From Chitinophagaceae bacterium (GTDB lineage Bacteria; Bacteroidota; Bacteroidia; Chitinophagales; Chitinophagaceae): 64,000 nt of DNA. This document shows positions 54,601 to 62,295 of this stretch, one piece after another (within the stretch, counting starts at the first letter, position 1; every line of letters starts with the position of its first letter). Both the position numbers and the translations under genes were made by a program. The DNA lies in NCBI GenBank assembly GCA_017307755.1, contig JAFKGQ010000012.1, positions 186,001-250,000 on the forward strand, given 5' to 3'. The notes beneath the pieces are model-generated. The model was not told the DNA's origin. It saw nothing but the letters and a program-made list of their open reading frames with translations, and ran no database searches.

Positions 54601-55031
54601 GCACCCTGGAGCGGTGTGCCGCTGATATCCATCACCAGACCGACCAGGGATGGGGGGACTGGCGGACGGGCCGTGGTATCCGGTGCAGGCGGGGTAGGGG
54701 CGGGATCGAGCTCCTTACGGGATATGACGATGGTCTTGTTCTGAAAGGAGAACTTCAGCGGTTGTCCATCCAGCACACGGCTGAGGAACAACTGAAGAGG
54801 ATAGTTCTCTGCCCGGATGGTCACAGGCTTTGCATCTTTTAGGATTGCCTCGTCGAAAAAGAATACATACCCCGTTTGTTTTTCCACGGAGGTGAAAACT
54901 TTTTCAAGGGGGACATTCTTACCTGAAAAGCTAACGGTTTGAGAATGTACCCGGGCCGACACCTGCAGACAGGTGCTCAACATAAGAATGGATGTTAGTC
55001 TCATTACTAACAGAGTTTTGGTAAAATGCAT
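51657..55031 (-). CDS. SusC/RagA TonB-linked outer-membrane protein with STN domain (locus B)
   Basis: This receptor-transducer of about 1124 residues has a signal peptide (about 1-31), STN domain (about 35-105, PLEKVFTSVEKQTGYVFFFD), carboxypeptidase regulatory-like domain (about 128-207), and a SusC plug (about 210-345) with VVQGYGKTSQRLAV and ISVLKDAAATAIYGSRGANGVILI. A barrel ends in ARVIAGRISFNF. The STN domain indicates surface signalling through the FecR encoded upstream. I start at the ATG at 55031 (MHFTKTLLVMRLTS) because it opens a normal signal peptide; eight more codons are open upstream. Confidence 0.95.
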   Translation of the reverse strand: MHFTKTLLVMRLTSILMLSTCLQVSARVHSQTVSFSGKNVPLEKVFTSVEKQTGYVFFFDEAILKDAKPVTIRAENYPLQLFLSRVLDGQPLKFSFQNKTIVISRKELDPAPTPPAPDTTARPPVPPSLVGLVMDISGTPLQGASVTIKGSGKSALTNSQGAFRIPAPPAKSKVIVSFIGYTTKEVALSENQRDLYVQLAVAVNSLDEEVVQGYGKTSQRLAVANIIQVSGEEIQKQPVMNSLLALNGRVPGVVVSPVTGYVSAPVKVEIRGRNTLDPSLVSDPLYVIDGVPLTILDLSSTSFYKSSYANGSTGFIQSGLTTNTRGQSPLFSINPADIESISVLKDAAATAIYGSRGANGVILITTKRAQPGKTRLNIQVQQSVSSAPRHWDMLKTPQYVQMRREALKNDGLALTLANAPDLAGWDTTRYTDWQKKIWGVAKSTNASMSLSGGDRNTAFTLNADYTNSKDITTLNGTNQRISLSSGLTHHSPDQKMTVDLRATYSYTYVSAINMPNLTTLAPNAPPIFDAKGNLNYKEWNAVGIGGSFPFNVVLMPTIASSNFINGSLKVNYILAKGLTLGVLGGYSNAQTATSNFTPIAAQNPFSAFKPTGIAGFGGSTINNWNVEPQLNYTFYIGEGKLDCMAGGTYQSSRSTGTSIVAYGYTNDALIQSPGNAPYQSSSMDVAQKRYASVHGRINYNWQNKYIFELAGNRDGSSNFGPGRQFGNFWSVGGAWIASEEEWAKRILPSWWSFLKINASYGVTGLDAGGAYKYLSQWRTPNASSIPLYNGVAPLIPQQAVNQDYQWQENRKINTDLTLGFLKDRINLTLTWYRDRCNNQLANMPTPVFTGFSTVFANSPANVQNDGWEGLINAKLIASKNFSWSLGFNIGINRNKLVSYPDFERSPYYITQKIGRSLNTVYLYHYKGINPQTGQRSYVDYNHDGIIYSNSTVPPGTVNDDRYIALDITPRYSGGISSQFTYKRCMLNLFFNFKKQWGMDPFVTVPGGMGNIPTYVFNNHWQRPGDQTRYTRFTTVTLGGLNDANFAYSDGAYTDASYLRLNSLAFSYSLPENVCKKAHMQGLTLSINMSNVFTITSYKGIDPEINAFGNLPQARVIAGRISFNF

Positions 55032-55064
55032 ACATTTGCACGGTTTGGGTGACACAATGGTTAC

Positions 55065-55153
55065 TCCGCCTATCAGGCGGAAAGCAGTCCTGCCGGGACA
55101 TGTTTATTGACCGGTCACCCAGACGCCGCCGGAAGTGCTTCCAACGCTTCCGG
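55065..55153. promoter_or_regulatory. Hairpin-rich leader between fecR and susC of locus B
   Basis: The 182 bp between the fecR stop and the susC start contain TCCGCC-TATCA-GGCGGA (55065-55081) and CCGGAAG (55129-55135) paired with CTTCCGG (55147-55153). Inside the second, GGAAG can instead pair with CTTCC at 55138-55142, so two exclusive folds are possible. The structure is in the untranslated leader of the SusC-to-MutS transcript, and a sigma-dependent promoter may also lie here. Regulation by the fold is inference. Confidence 0.35.
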
Positions 55154-55213
55154 TTTTGTTTGAATGTCCGGTGGCTAATGACGGAAAAAGGTTTATGAAT
55201 ATTGATGAACCGA

Positions 55214-56398
55214 CTATGGCGTGACAATCAAGGTTTTTCCTTCTATACGAAATTTGATCCCTACGTCTTGTAGTAATTGTATCACCTGGGAGAGGTTCAG
55301 GTCCCTGGTGATCTTTCCATGAAAAGAGCGTACGGGTATATTGCCTTCAAATTTTACGTCAATATCATACCAACGGGCTAGTTGTCTCAGCACTGTTTGG
55401 AGGCTGGCATGGCTAAAATCGAATAGCCCATTTTTCCAGGCAGTGGCCTGGGCTATATCCGGGTCTTTTACAAGACTGACTCCTTCCTGTATCCGGGCCT
55501 GCTGCCCCGGCGTCAGGATCAGGCTGCCAATCTTTACGCTGCCTTCCAATAAAGTGGCCCGGATATCCGGCTCATCGGAATAGGCATTGATATTGAACTG
55601 CGTGCCCAGCACTTCCACTTCCATACCGGACGGGCCTTTTACATGGAAGGGCATGGATGGGTTTTTTGCGACTTCAAAAAAGGCTTCCCCGGTGATCTCC
55701 ACATCGCGGGAGCTGCCCGTAAAGGCAACGGGGAAGCGGATTGACGAAAGGGTGTTGAGCCAGACCTTCGTACCATCGGATAGGGTTAGGGGCGGGGATT
55801 GCTCGCCTCTGTTGGTAGCAAGCGTATTAAATAACAGAACCTTAACGCTCTTTTGTATCTCTTCCTGTCTATGACCGTTGTAAGTAATGGCGCCATGATC
55901 ATTTTGCACTGTTGTTCTGCCCTGAATGGCCAGTTGACCTGACCGGTCGCCGTCGATGGTCACCTGTCTCCCGTCCGACAGGGTCAATACGGCTCTTGTC
56001 GTCCCGGGCGCTACGTCATTAGGAGGGGTAGTACGATGGGCGATCTCCGGCTGATCGGTCGATGTGCGATGATAGAATAAATATCCTCCCACACTTAACA
56101 GGAGTATCGCTGCTGCCCAGCCCCATTTGTAACGGCGGAACAATGGAATAGGGCGTTGCACCGCAGACTCATTTGTTTCGTGATCCCGGATGGCCTGCTC
56201 CAATCTTGTCCGGAAATCCTCCGGCATATCCGGGGAGCCTGGAAGACTGTCCGGTGGAAGGGCACACCGGGTATATACCCTGTGAAATTCTTCCAGACCG
56301 GCCTGACTATACCATTGAAAGAAGGCGGCAGCATCCTCTTCGGAGAGGTTTCCGGCTGCGTAGCCTTCCATCAGCGCTATGATCTTTTCATCTTCCAT
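55214..56398 (-). CDS. FecR-type anti-sigma factor (locus B)
   Basis: The 394-residue inner-membrane protein has an N-terminal cytoplasmic domain of about 90 residues, a transmembrane helix (about 92-110, WGWAAAILLLSVGGYLFYH), a periplasmic FecR domain (about 185-285, GTKVWLNTLSSIRFPVAF, GEAFFEVAKNPSMPFHVKG) and a C-terminal DUF4974 (about 325-394). It follows the sigma gene in the same direction, unlike the divergent arrangement of locus A. The 62-bp gap contains a short T-run at the sigma end but no hairpin. Confidence 0.95.
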   Translation of the reverse strand: MEDEKIIALMEGYAAGNLSEEDAAAFFQWYSQAGLEEFHRVYTRCALPPDSLPGSPDMPEDFRTRLEQAIRDHETNESAVQRPIPLFRRYKWGWAAAILLLSVGGYLFYHRTSTDQPEIAHRTTPPNDVAPGTTRAVLTLSDGRQVTIDGDRSGQLAIQGRTTVQNDHGAITYNGHRQEEIQKSVKVLLFNTLATNRGEQSPPLTLSDGTKVWLNTLSSIRFPVAFTGSSRDVEITGEAFFEVAKNPSMPFHVKGPSGMEVEVLGTQFNINAYSDEPDIRATLLEGSVKIGSLILTPGQQARIQEGVSLVKDPDIAQATAWKNGLFDFSHASLQTVLRQLARWYDIDVKFEGNIPVRSFHGKITRDLNLSQVIQLLQDVGIKFRIEGKTLIVTP

Positions 56399-56460
56399 AT
56401 ATATTCGGCTTATTACTGACTATTGAGGAAATAAAATGGACACCCGTAAGCGCCTTTTTT

Positions 56461-57039
56461 TTAAAAAAAATACAACATAAGAAAAAGAAGGATATCCCCT
56501 GTATTTTGCCGGAGGGCTTCCTTTACGGATGCAAGGGCTGCATACAGGTGTTTTTTTACGGCCGAAACACTGATCCCCATTTCGCTTGCTATATCTTCCA
56601 GTGTCATACTTTCCTGGGTGCGCAGCAAAAAGATCCGGCGTTTCTGCTCCGGCAGTTGGTTGATGGCGTTGATAGCTGTTTGATAGTATTGTTTATACAG
56701 GTATTCCTGGTCAGGGGTAGGCGCCATTTGTCTTTCGGATTCATCGGAGAAGGATTGTATGATCCGCCGGCCAATCTTTTTTCTTTTTAACTGATCAAAG
56801 AGAAGGTTTTTGGCCATTGTATAGGCATAGTCTTTGAATGATCGTACCAGGAACAGGGATTCTTTTGTTTTCCAGATCTTTAGGAATGTTTCGTGGATGA
56901 CTTCCTGTGCGTCTTCATGGGATTTGGCGATAAAGGCGAGAGAAGTGTATAATTGGGGGTAATAGTGGCTGTACAACCGGCCGTAGGCGGTCTGATCGCC
57001 ATCGGCAGCGAGACGGACCAACGCGGTTTCATCGGGCAT
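56461..57039 (-). CDS. ECF sigma-70 factor (locus B)
   Basis: This FecI-like ECF sigma of about 192 residues has region 2 at about 5-75 (YGRLYSHYYPQLYTSLAFI, AQEVIHETFLKIWKTKE) and region 4 at about 120-175 (PEQKRRIFLLRTQESMTLEDIASEMGISVSAVKKHLYAALASV). The ATG at 57039 (MPDETALVRLAADGD) matches family N-termini; 23 more codons are open upstream. A hydrophobic C-terminus (DILLFLMLYFF) is present, as in the locus A sigma. It heads locus B, and its targets probably include the downstream susC. Confidence 0.93.
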   Translation of the reverse strand: MPDETALVRLAADGDQTAYGRLYSHYYPQLYTSLAFIAKSHEDAQEVIHETFLKIWKTKESLFLVRSFKDYAYTMAKNLLFDQLKRKKIGRRIIQSFSDESERQMAPTPDQEYLYKQYYQTAINAINQLPEQKRRIFLLRTQESMTLEDIASEMGISVSAVKKHLYAALASVKEALRQNTGDILLFLMLYFF

Positions 57040-57137
57040 GCGGACTACAGGGACGTTATTATTATGGGGGAGCAGCGGCAAATTCAGCAGTATATGGTTG
57101 CCGGGCAATTTACATAAATTTTTGGTTTCTTTTGGCG

Positions 57138-57713
57138 CTAATGCGAGTTGTACAGACGGCTCAAGGTTTCTCTCGTGACGCCCAGATAGGCGGCGATGAG
57201 GTGTTTGGGGACAATATTATACAGTTGCGGGTACAAGGTCATCAGTTCTTCATAACGTGTCTTCGCGTCGTTGTTCATCAAGGACAGCAAACGTTTTTGT
57301 GCGGCCACATAGCCTTTGTTTGTACGCCAGCGAAAGAAATGTTCCACCTGGTGGATCTCTCTGCAAAGTTTTTCCCTGTCGGTATTGGACAGGCCGAGCA
57401 GCTCTGCATCGGTGATACAATCGACATTGATACTTGCTTTGGTCTGTGTATACAACGCATTATAGTCGGAGGTCCACCAGGTCGGCATGGCAAACTGCAG
57501 GATGTGCATTTTGACCTCGTCATTTATATAGAACGCTTTCAGACAGCCGGAGATCACGAAATATTCGTAGTTGACCTTATCACCTTCTCTTATCACGACC
57601 TGTCCTTTTTTGAATGACAGCGGCTGGAAATGGGAGAAGAAATGGGCGAATTCCTCATCTGTCAATGCAGCTGTCAGGGCAATATGTTTTTTTAAGATCT
57701 CCCGGGGTTCCAT
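57138..57713 (-). CDS. Crp/Fnr-family transcriptional regulator
   Basis: The chain of about 191 residues has an N-terminal cyclic-nucleotide-binding-like beta-roll (about 10-110, KKGQVVIREGDKVNYEYFVISGCLKAF) and a C-terminal winged helix (about 145-188, IVPKHLIAAYLGVTRETLSRL). No iron-sulphur cysteine cluster is visible and the cAMP-contact Arg/Glu pair is not obvious. It therefore belongs to the ligand-unassigned Bacteroidota Crp group. The true start is the ATG at 57713. It lies 98 bp upstream of the locus B sigma gene on the same strand, so read-through or direct control of that gene is possible. Confidence 0.92.
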   Translation of the reverse strand: MEPREILKKHIALTAALTDEEFAHFFSHFQPLSFKKGQVVIREGDKVNYEYFVISGCLKAFYINDEVKMHILQFAMPTWWTSDYNALYTQTKASINVDCITDAELLGLSNTDREKLCREIHQVEHFFRWRTNKGYVAAQKRLLSLMNNDAKTRYEELMTLYPQLYNIVPKHLIAAYLGVTRETLSRLYNSH

Positions 57714-57846
57714 GTGGATCAAAAATACTGATTATCCGGGAAGTAGCCCGGGGCGGATAACATACCATTAACAAGTAAGGGGCAAGGCGTTTTAAACCAT
57801 ATTTCTATCTTTTGGTCACATGTCCATCACCAAAAACACCCATTTT

Positions 57847-58902
57847 ATGAAAAACACTTTTGCAGTCGTCCTGGTCACATCTGTACTTTCTTTTCTTACG
57901 ATAACTTCATCAGCACAGTTCAGCTTATCCATAGGTGTAAATATCCGGACGGCGCCTCCTGCGCTGCCGGTGTATACACAGCCTCCCTGCCCTGTGGAAG
58001 GTTACTTGTGGTGTCCCGGCTACTGGGCTTATGACGAGATCGACGGATATTATTGGGTACCCGGTGTTTGGGTACGCCCTCCCATGCAAGGTTATCTTTG
58101 GACGCCAGGGTATTGGGGTTATTCGGGCGGCATCTACGGATGGCATGCAGGATATTGGGGCGTCCATGTAGGGTTTTATGGAGGAGTTAACTATGGTTAT
58201 GGATATGGCGGAACAGGGTTTGTCGGAGGTGAATGGCGCGGTAACTCTTATCATTACAATACTGCTGTCGTAAATGTAAATACAACGGTGGTTCACAATA
58301 CTTATATCAATCAAACTGTCATAAATAACACTACGGTCAATAATAATACGACGGTCAATAATAATACTACGGTGATCAACCGTTCCAGCTTCAACGGCGG
58401 CCCCGGTGGCACCACCACCAGGCCGAGCCCACAGGAGCAGGTGGCCATGAGAGAGAACCATGTTCAGCCCACCTCCGAACAGTTCAGCCATAACCAGGCA
58501 GCCAGCAAGGATCGTAACCAGTTTGCCTCCGTCAATAATGGCCGGCCTGCAGCCACTGCCATGAATTCGGTGGGCGGCGCCCGTTTTAACCAGCAGGGAC
58601 GAAATGCTCCCACTGCCGTGGCCCGGCCTGCTACAGGCATGAGAGCGCAGCCCCAGCCAATGGCGGCGAATCACTCTCAACCAATGGCGGCGAACCGCAC
58701 CCAGTCAATGCCGGAAAATCATCCTCATGCACAGCCGATGGCTCAGCAGCATGTACAGCCGATGACTCAACAGCGTGCACAGTCGCGCCCACAGCCTATG
58801 GCCCAACAGCACCCACAGCAGCATCCGCAGCAACACCAACAGCAGCGCCCTGCACCTCATGGTGAGCCGCAGGGCGGGCATGAGCATCGGCGGGAGCGGT
58901 AA
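57847..58902 (+). CDS. YXWGXW-repeat secreted protein with low-complexity tail
   Basis: The 351-residue protein has a signal peptide (1-24, ending TSSAQ), then the aromatic repeats that define the YXWGXW family at about 45-125 (EGYLWCPGYWAYDEIDGYYWVPGVW, split by VRPPMQGYLWTPGYWGY). An Asn/Thr/Val stretch of hexad repeats (TVNNNT, about 157-178) and a long Gln/His/Pro/Met-rich tail follow (repeats of QPMA, about 280-351). I choose the ATG at 57847, which opens a clean signal peptide; an upstream in-frame ATG at 57820 adds nine residues. Function is unknown; a periplasmic or surface location is supported by the leader. Confidence 0.85.
   Translation: MKNTFAVVLVTSVLSFLTITSSAQFSLSIGVNIRTAPPALPVYTQPPCPVEGYLWCPGYWAYDEIDGYYWVPGVWVRPPMQGYLWTPGYWGYSGGIYGWHAGYWGVHVGFYGGVNYGYGYGGTGFVGGEWRGNSYHYNTAVVNVNTTVVHNTYINQTVINNTTVNNNTTVNNNTTVINRSSFNGGPGGTTTRPSPQEQVAMRENHVQPTSEQFSHNQAASKDRNQFASVNNGRPAATAMNSVGGARFNQQGRNAPTAVARPATGMRAQPQPMAANHSQPMAANRTQSMPENHPHAQPMAQQHVQPMTQQRAQSRPQPMAQQHPQQHPQQHQQQRPAPHGEPQGGHEHRRER
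58315..58380 (+). repeat. 18-bp tandem repeat in the YXWGXW gene
   Basis: Two identical units but for the last base (58333-58350 and 58351-58368, each ACGGTCAATAATAATAC plus G or T) are flanked by a degenerate unit before (58315-58332) and a partial one after (58369-58380). Each unit encodes TVNNNT or a variant, so copy-number change would keep the reading frame. Confidence 0.85.
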
Positions 58903-58934
58903 TGGCTGAGATATTGGGAAATATCCGGCCAATC

Positions 58935-61058
58935 TCACCGGATGACAACTTTTCGGCTAGTGGTTTGCTTATTGTTTTGTACGGTTACTATATATAGTCC
59001 CGCAGGTAGTCTGTCTTTTACCGGGATACTTACCACACCCGCATTGCCCTTTTGACGAACTACCTGTTTCCCTGCTACATTATAAAGTGTAATAGTGGAA
59101 CCTCCCGGAACATAGTTACCTAAATTGATGTATAATACATCACTTGCGGGACTGGGATAAATGGATATATTGCCGCCTGACGTTGCTGCCGTCGTGGTAT
59201 CATATATGTTACTCATCTGCCGGGCTGCTGTAACTGTGCTAAACTTCCATTTGAAATTATCCAGGTTGAGCCATTCCCATTGTACCAGGTCATCGCCGTT
59301 GTTCATGCCATTGCCAATGATAGCCAGGCATTTGGCGCTATTATGTGCCACGATCTTATAATACCCGCTACCTACATCGATGATATTGAACCGCTGACTC
59401 GGCGCATACAACTCACTCCATTGTTTTATCAATGCGCCATTTGCGCCTGAACTGGCGTCTACAGAGAAGACCTTGTTGTTATAAGAGGGTACTATTTTAT
59501 ACCCATAGCTTGTTTTTTGCACATTGAATTTCAAGTTACTTTGATCAACCCAGCTCCACTGTTCAATTTGCGCGCCATTGTCTGACGACCAGCCCTGCAC
59601 GGACAAATACTTACTGCTGTGTTTGGCCTGTATGGTATACAGGCCGTCGGCAACAGGACTTCCTGCAAGCGTTACGGGAATGACGAACGTGGTTACCGTC
59701 ATGGCGGGAGCAGTGTAGCTGATGATATTATTTGTAAAGCTCATGCTCCCCAGCGGAGTACAATTCTCTGTGCTGGAAGTTCTGTAGACCTGTGCTGCGC
59801 TTACGCCAGCCAGCAAATTCATGTCCAGCTTGTAGGCAGCATCGGCATGTGTAGCATTCACTACCACTACTACCACTTCGTTTGTAGCCGGATTAATGGC
59901 AGCCAGCGTACCCGCCTGATTGCTTTCGATGATCGTATAGCCCTGTTTAATAAAGCGGGAGAACTGCATACGGACATAGTAATTTTTTGTTTTTGTGTAG
60001 GTATGTGCGCTATCATTATACCGCAGTACGCCCCAGGTGTTTGTGTAACTATCCATTAATTGCCAGTCTATCCAGGCATTGGCGTGCATGTCATGCAGAT
60101 CCTGGACAGCGCGTGAGGCGATCACCAGGTCATAGGCCAGATCTGAATTATCTCCATCCGGGGGAGTGATCCATAGCGGACCTGTTTCTGATTGCCATAC
60201 CCTTTTACCATATTGTTTGGCAATGGAGTACAGTTCATTGCGCTGTGTGCCTCCGTAGCTATGGGTGTTGATCTGGCTAAAGTTTGCAATATTTGCAGCG
60301 CCATAATAATTTAATGCGGACACGCAGCCATCGATGGAATTGGCATCATTGGCCGAGACTTGTAATGTCATCCCTTTTGCTGCGATCTGGCTTTTGCAGG
60401 CATTGATCAGGGTAATCTGGTGGTCCCAGTTTACATAGGCGCCTTCCTGTTGCCCCTGGGCGGGCCAGGCCACCTCCGGTTCATTCAGAGGCTCCAGTGT
60501 TCTGAACTGAACTCCATATAGTGTGCTGTAGTTCTTTACTACTTCTGTAAGATAATCCGCATAGGCTGTATATTGTGTTGTCTTGATGTTTTCAGCACCA
60601 TTTACACCTCCGGCTGTACAACCACTGTTTGTCATCCAATAGGGTGGGGAGTATGAGGCGGCTTCGAAAATACAATCCGTTCTTTTTGTTTTTAATGCCA
60701 GCAAAAATTTTCTTTGGTTGGAGTCCCTTGACCAGTCATACGCCCCGCCGGCGCTTGTTTTAAAACCCGGGATGGCTGCATCGAATCGCATATGATTATG
60801 GGTTGGATCGTCCCCGCCGGCGATGTTATACCTGAATATATTCATATTTAATTCGCCGGGGCTGGTGATCCAGTTGCATATCTCGTCCACCTGTGCCGTA
60901 GTGGCCCATCCGCCTACGCGGTTGGCCCACCAGGATAATGAACTGCCCCATCCTTCCACCGTCTGGTAGCGCAGCTCCGGGTCAATGGCAATATAGTTTT
61001 GTGCAATAGTGAGCCGGCTCATTATGAGCATGGCGGCAGCAATCGTTAGTCGTTTCAT
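58935..61058 (-). CDS. GH30-family glycosidase with ricin-type lectin domain and T9SS sorting tail
   Basis: This 707-residue secreted hydrolase has a signal peptide at 1-20. A GH30-type (beta/alpha)8 barrel and beta-sandwich follow at about 21-460, with acid/base E193 in LEPLNEPEVAWP and nucleophile E291 in WQSETGPLW. The substrate-site sequence EGWGSSLSWWANRVGG resembles endo-beta-1,6-galactanases of this family, so galactan is a reasonable but unproved target. A ricin-B-type beta-trefoil is at about 470-610 (QW repeats: GAQIEQWSW, GALIKQWSE, GDDLVQWEW). The C-terminal 75 residues are a type IX sorting domain (ISIYPSPASDVLYINLG ... SRKVVIR). The start is the ATG at 61058. It is transcribed alone. 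Confidence 0.9.
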   Translation of the reverse strand: MKRLTIAAAMLIMSRLTIAQNYIAIDPELRYQTVEGWGSSLSWWANRVGGWATTAQVDEICNWITSPGELNMNIFRYNIAGGDDPTHNHMRFDAAIPGFKTSAGGAYDWSRDSNQRKFLLALKTKRTDCIFEAASYSPPYWMTNSGCTAGGVNGAENIKTTQYTAYADYLTEVVKNYSTLYGVQFRTLEPLNEPEVAWPAQGQQEGAYVNWDHQITLINACKSQIAAKGMTLQVSANDANSIDGCVSALNYYGAANIANFSQINTHSYGGTQRNELYSIAKQYGKRVWQSETGPLWITPPDGDNSDLAYDLVIASRAVQDLHDMHANAWIDWQLMDSYTNTWGVLRYNDSAHTYTKTKNYYVRMQFSRFIKQGYTIIESNQAGTLAAINPATNEVVVVVVNATHADAAYKLDMNLLAGVSAAQVYRTSSTENCTPLGSMSFTNNIISYTAPAMTVTTFVIPVTLAGSPVADGLYTIQAKHSSKYLSVQGWSSDNGAQIEQWSWVDQSNLKFNVQKTSYGYKIVPSYNNKVFSVDASSGANGALIKQWSELYAPSQRFNIIDVGSGYYKIVAHNSAKCLAIIGNGMNNGDDLVQWEWLNLDNFKWKFSTVTAARQMSNIYDTTTAATSGGNISIYPSPASDVLYINLGNYVPGGSTITLYNVAGKQVVRQKGNAGVVSIPVKDRLPAGLYIVTVQNNKQTTSRKVVIR

Positions 61059-61167
61059 TTTGAAGGTTTGTGTGTTAAAAAGAACGAATAACAATGCTAC
61101 CGATTTACAAAAGACAGCGGATGGAGATTCTTATTAGAATAATGGACTATTTTATTACGATACCGGA

Positions 61168-61905
61168 TCAGTCAATTCTTTTCAGGTCCATTTCGCCAAC
61201 ATGGATGCCCTTCACAATAGTTGGATTGCCCATGTAGCGAAGTTTGGCCTCACCAAAAGCTGTGATCTTAATTCTGTCAGAGACATTTACCGCAAATTCG
61301 GACTCGCCGTAAGCGGTGACCCTGGCTTCCTGCCCGGCAATGGCGGTCGTATTGATCTTTCCTTCCCCGTAGCAGATGTAATGCTGTTTATTTACGGCTC
61401 CTGCTTTGATGTCCAGCGAACTCTCACCGTACATCGTAGCATGCATCCGATTGATATGTACTTCCTCAAAAACTATGATCGATGCGCCGTACAAGCCAAG
61501 CGTAAACTTGTCTGCATACAGGGGGCCTTGACAAAGGAAGGTTTCAGACCCGCGTAAGGACATGGCGTTCAGTTTTCTGTACACAACGGTAGCGACCACT
61601 GCATGAGCAGGGTACAGGTGATGATTGCCGTCACTATTATAATCTTTTCGATTATGCGGGATATCTCTAGCTCCGTCCAGGTAAATCCTCAATGTACCGC
61701 CATATGATCCCACATGTAATTTGCTGTTGTCTACTTTAATCTCATTTATTGTTACGCTTTCCTCATCTCCCTGCACAAAATTAACCTGTATGTATGGGCC
61801 TATAATGACTTTGTGAAAATGATCAACGGAGACTTTTTGGGCATAGGTTGGGCAGGTCATCAATACCAGCATGCCAGCAGTGAGGATGGCTATTAATCGC
61901 TTCAT
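61168..61905 (-). CDS. DUF2807 (head GIN domain) secreted protein
   Basis: The 245-residue protein has a signal peptide (1-22, ending PTYAQ) and one DUF2807 beta-helix domain over nearly all the mature chain. The repeating strand pattern (GSETFLCQGPLYADKFTLGLYGAS, YGESSLDIKAGAV, YGESEFAVNVSDRIKITAFGEAKL) is characteristic. Function of this widespread Bacteroidota family is unknown. It lies about 110 bp upstream of the glycosidase gene on the same strand, so cotranscription is possible. Confidence 0.88.
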   Translation of the reverse strand: MKRLIAILTAGMLVLMTCPTYAQKVSVDHFHKVIIGPYIQVNFVQGDEESVTINEIKVDNSKLHVGSYGGTLRIYLDGARDIPHNRKDYNSDGNHHLYPAHAVVATVVYRKLNAMSLRGSETFLCQGPLYADKFTLGLYGASIIVFEEVHINRMHATMYGESSLDIKAGAVNKQHYICYGEGKINTTAIAGQEARVTAYGESEFAVNVSDRIKITAFGEAKLRYMGNPTIVKGIHVGEMDLKRID

Positions 61906-61974
61906 AACAATTGTTTAGCCCTACTACGAACCAGTGCTGCTAAATGTTACAGATTGGTTTACAAATAAATACCC

Positions 61975-62220
61975 CTATGTTTTCCCCGTCTGGGAGGAAT
62001 AGGTGCTTTCGAAGATCTTATCAGCATTACCGGCCTCGAAGCCTTCCCTTCTTTGAGAGCGGGTGACCTGGCCGGCGGGCAGGTGGGCGAATTGCGGTAA
62101 GACGCGCCGCTCCAGGAATTTATTGAAGAGGGCTACCGTGTTATAGCCTTCAGGCAGATTATGTACGCTGATAGTAAAGTGATTGAGATAGTACCTGTTA
62201 TAGATCACCCAGGCGGCGTA
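61975..62220 (-). pseudogene. Remnant of a 2-oxoadipate dioxygenase/decarboxylase (HglS, DUF1338) gene
   Basis: The frame reads YAAWVIYNRYYLNHFTISVHNL-PEGYNT, the centre of the DUF1338/HglS family (the iron-binding His is in LNHFT). It then jumps within FNKFLERRVLPQFAHLP to the family's C-terminus (GFEAGNADKIFESTY). In intact proteins, to my knowledge, FNxFLE and ERRVLP are separated by some 60-70 residues that contain the LLLQSST segment, so an in-frame internal deletion is inferred. Upstream of codon TAC at 62218-62220, the frame meets a TAG within four codons and no coding sequence is recognisable. The N-terminal two thirds are gone, so it cannot be functional. Confidence 0.8.
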
Positions 62221-62295
62221 TTGCCCCCTCTATTCCCATCCCGGGGGACCTCTACAGGACCTCTACAAAATAGAATTGCAAGCTGAAAAATGATC

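Noticed and set aside
55129..55160. Plus-strand terminator formed by CCGGAAG/CTTCCGG followed by TTTTGTTTG
   Set aside because: No plus-strand gene ends here; all nearby genes are on the minus strand, so it is reported as a leader structure instead.
57769..57830. TATCTTTTG as a promoter for the YXWGXW gene
   Set aside because: Spacing within the element is one base longer than TAnnTTTG and no -33 element is seen at a suitable distance.
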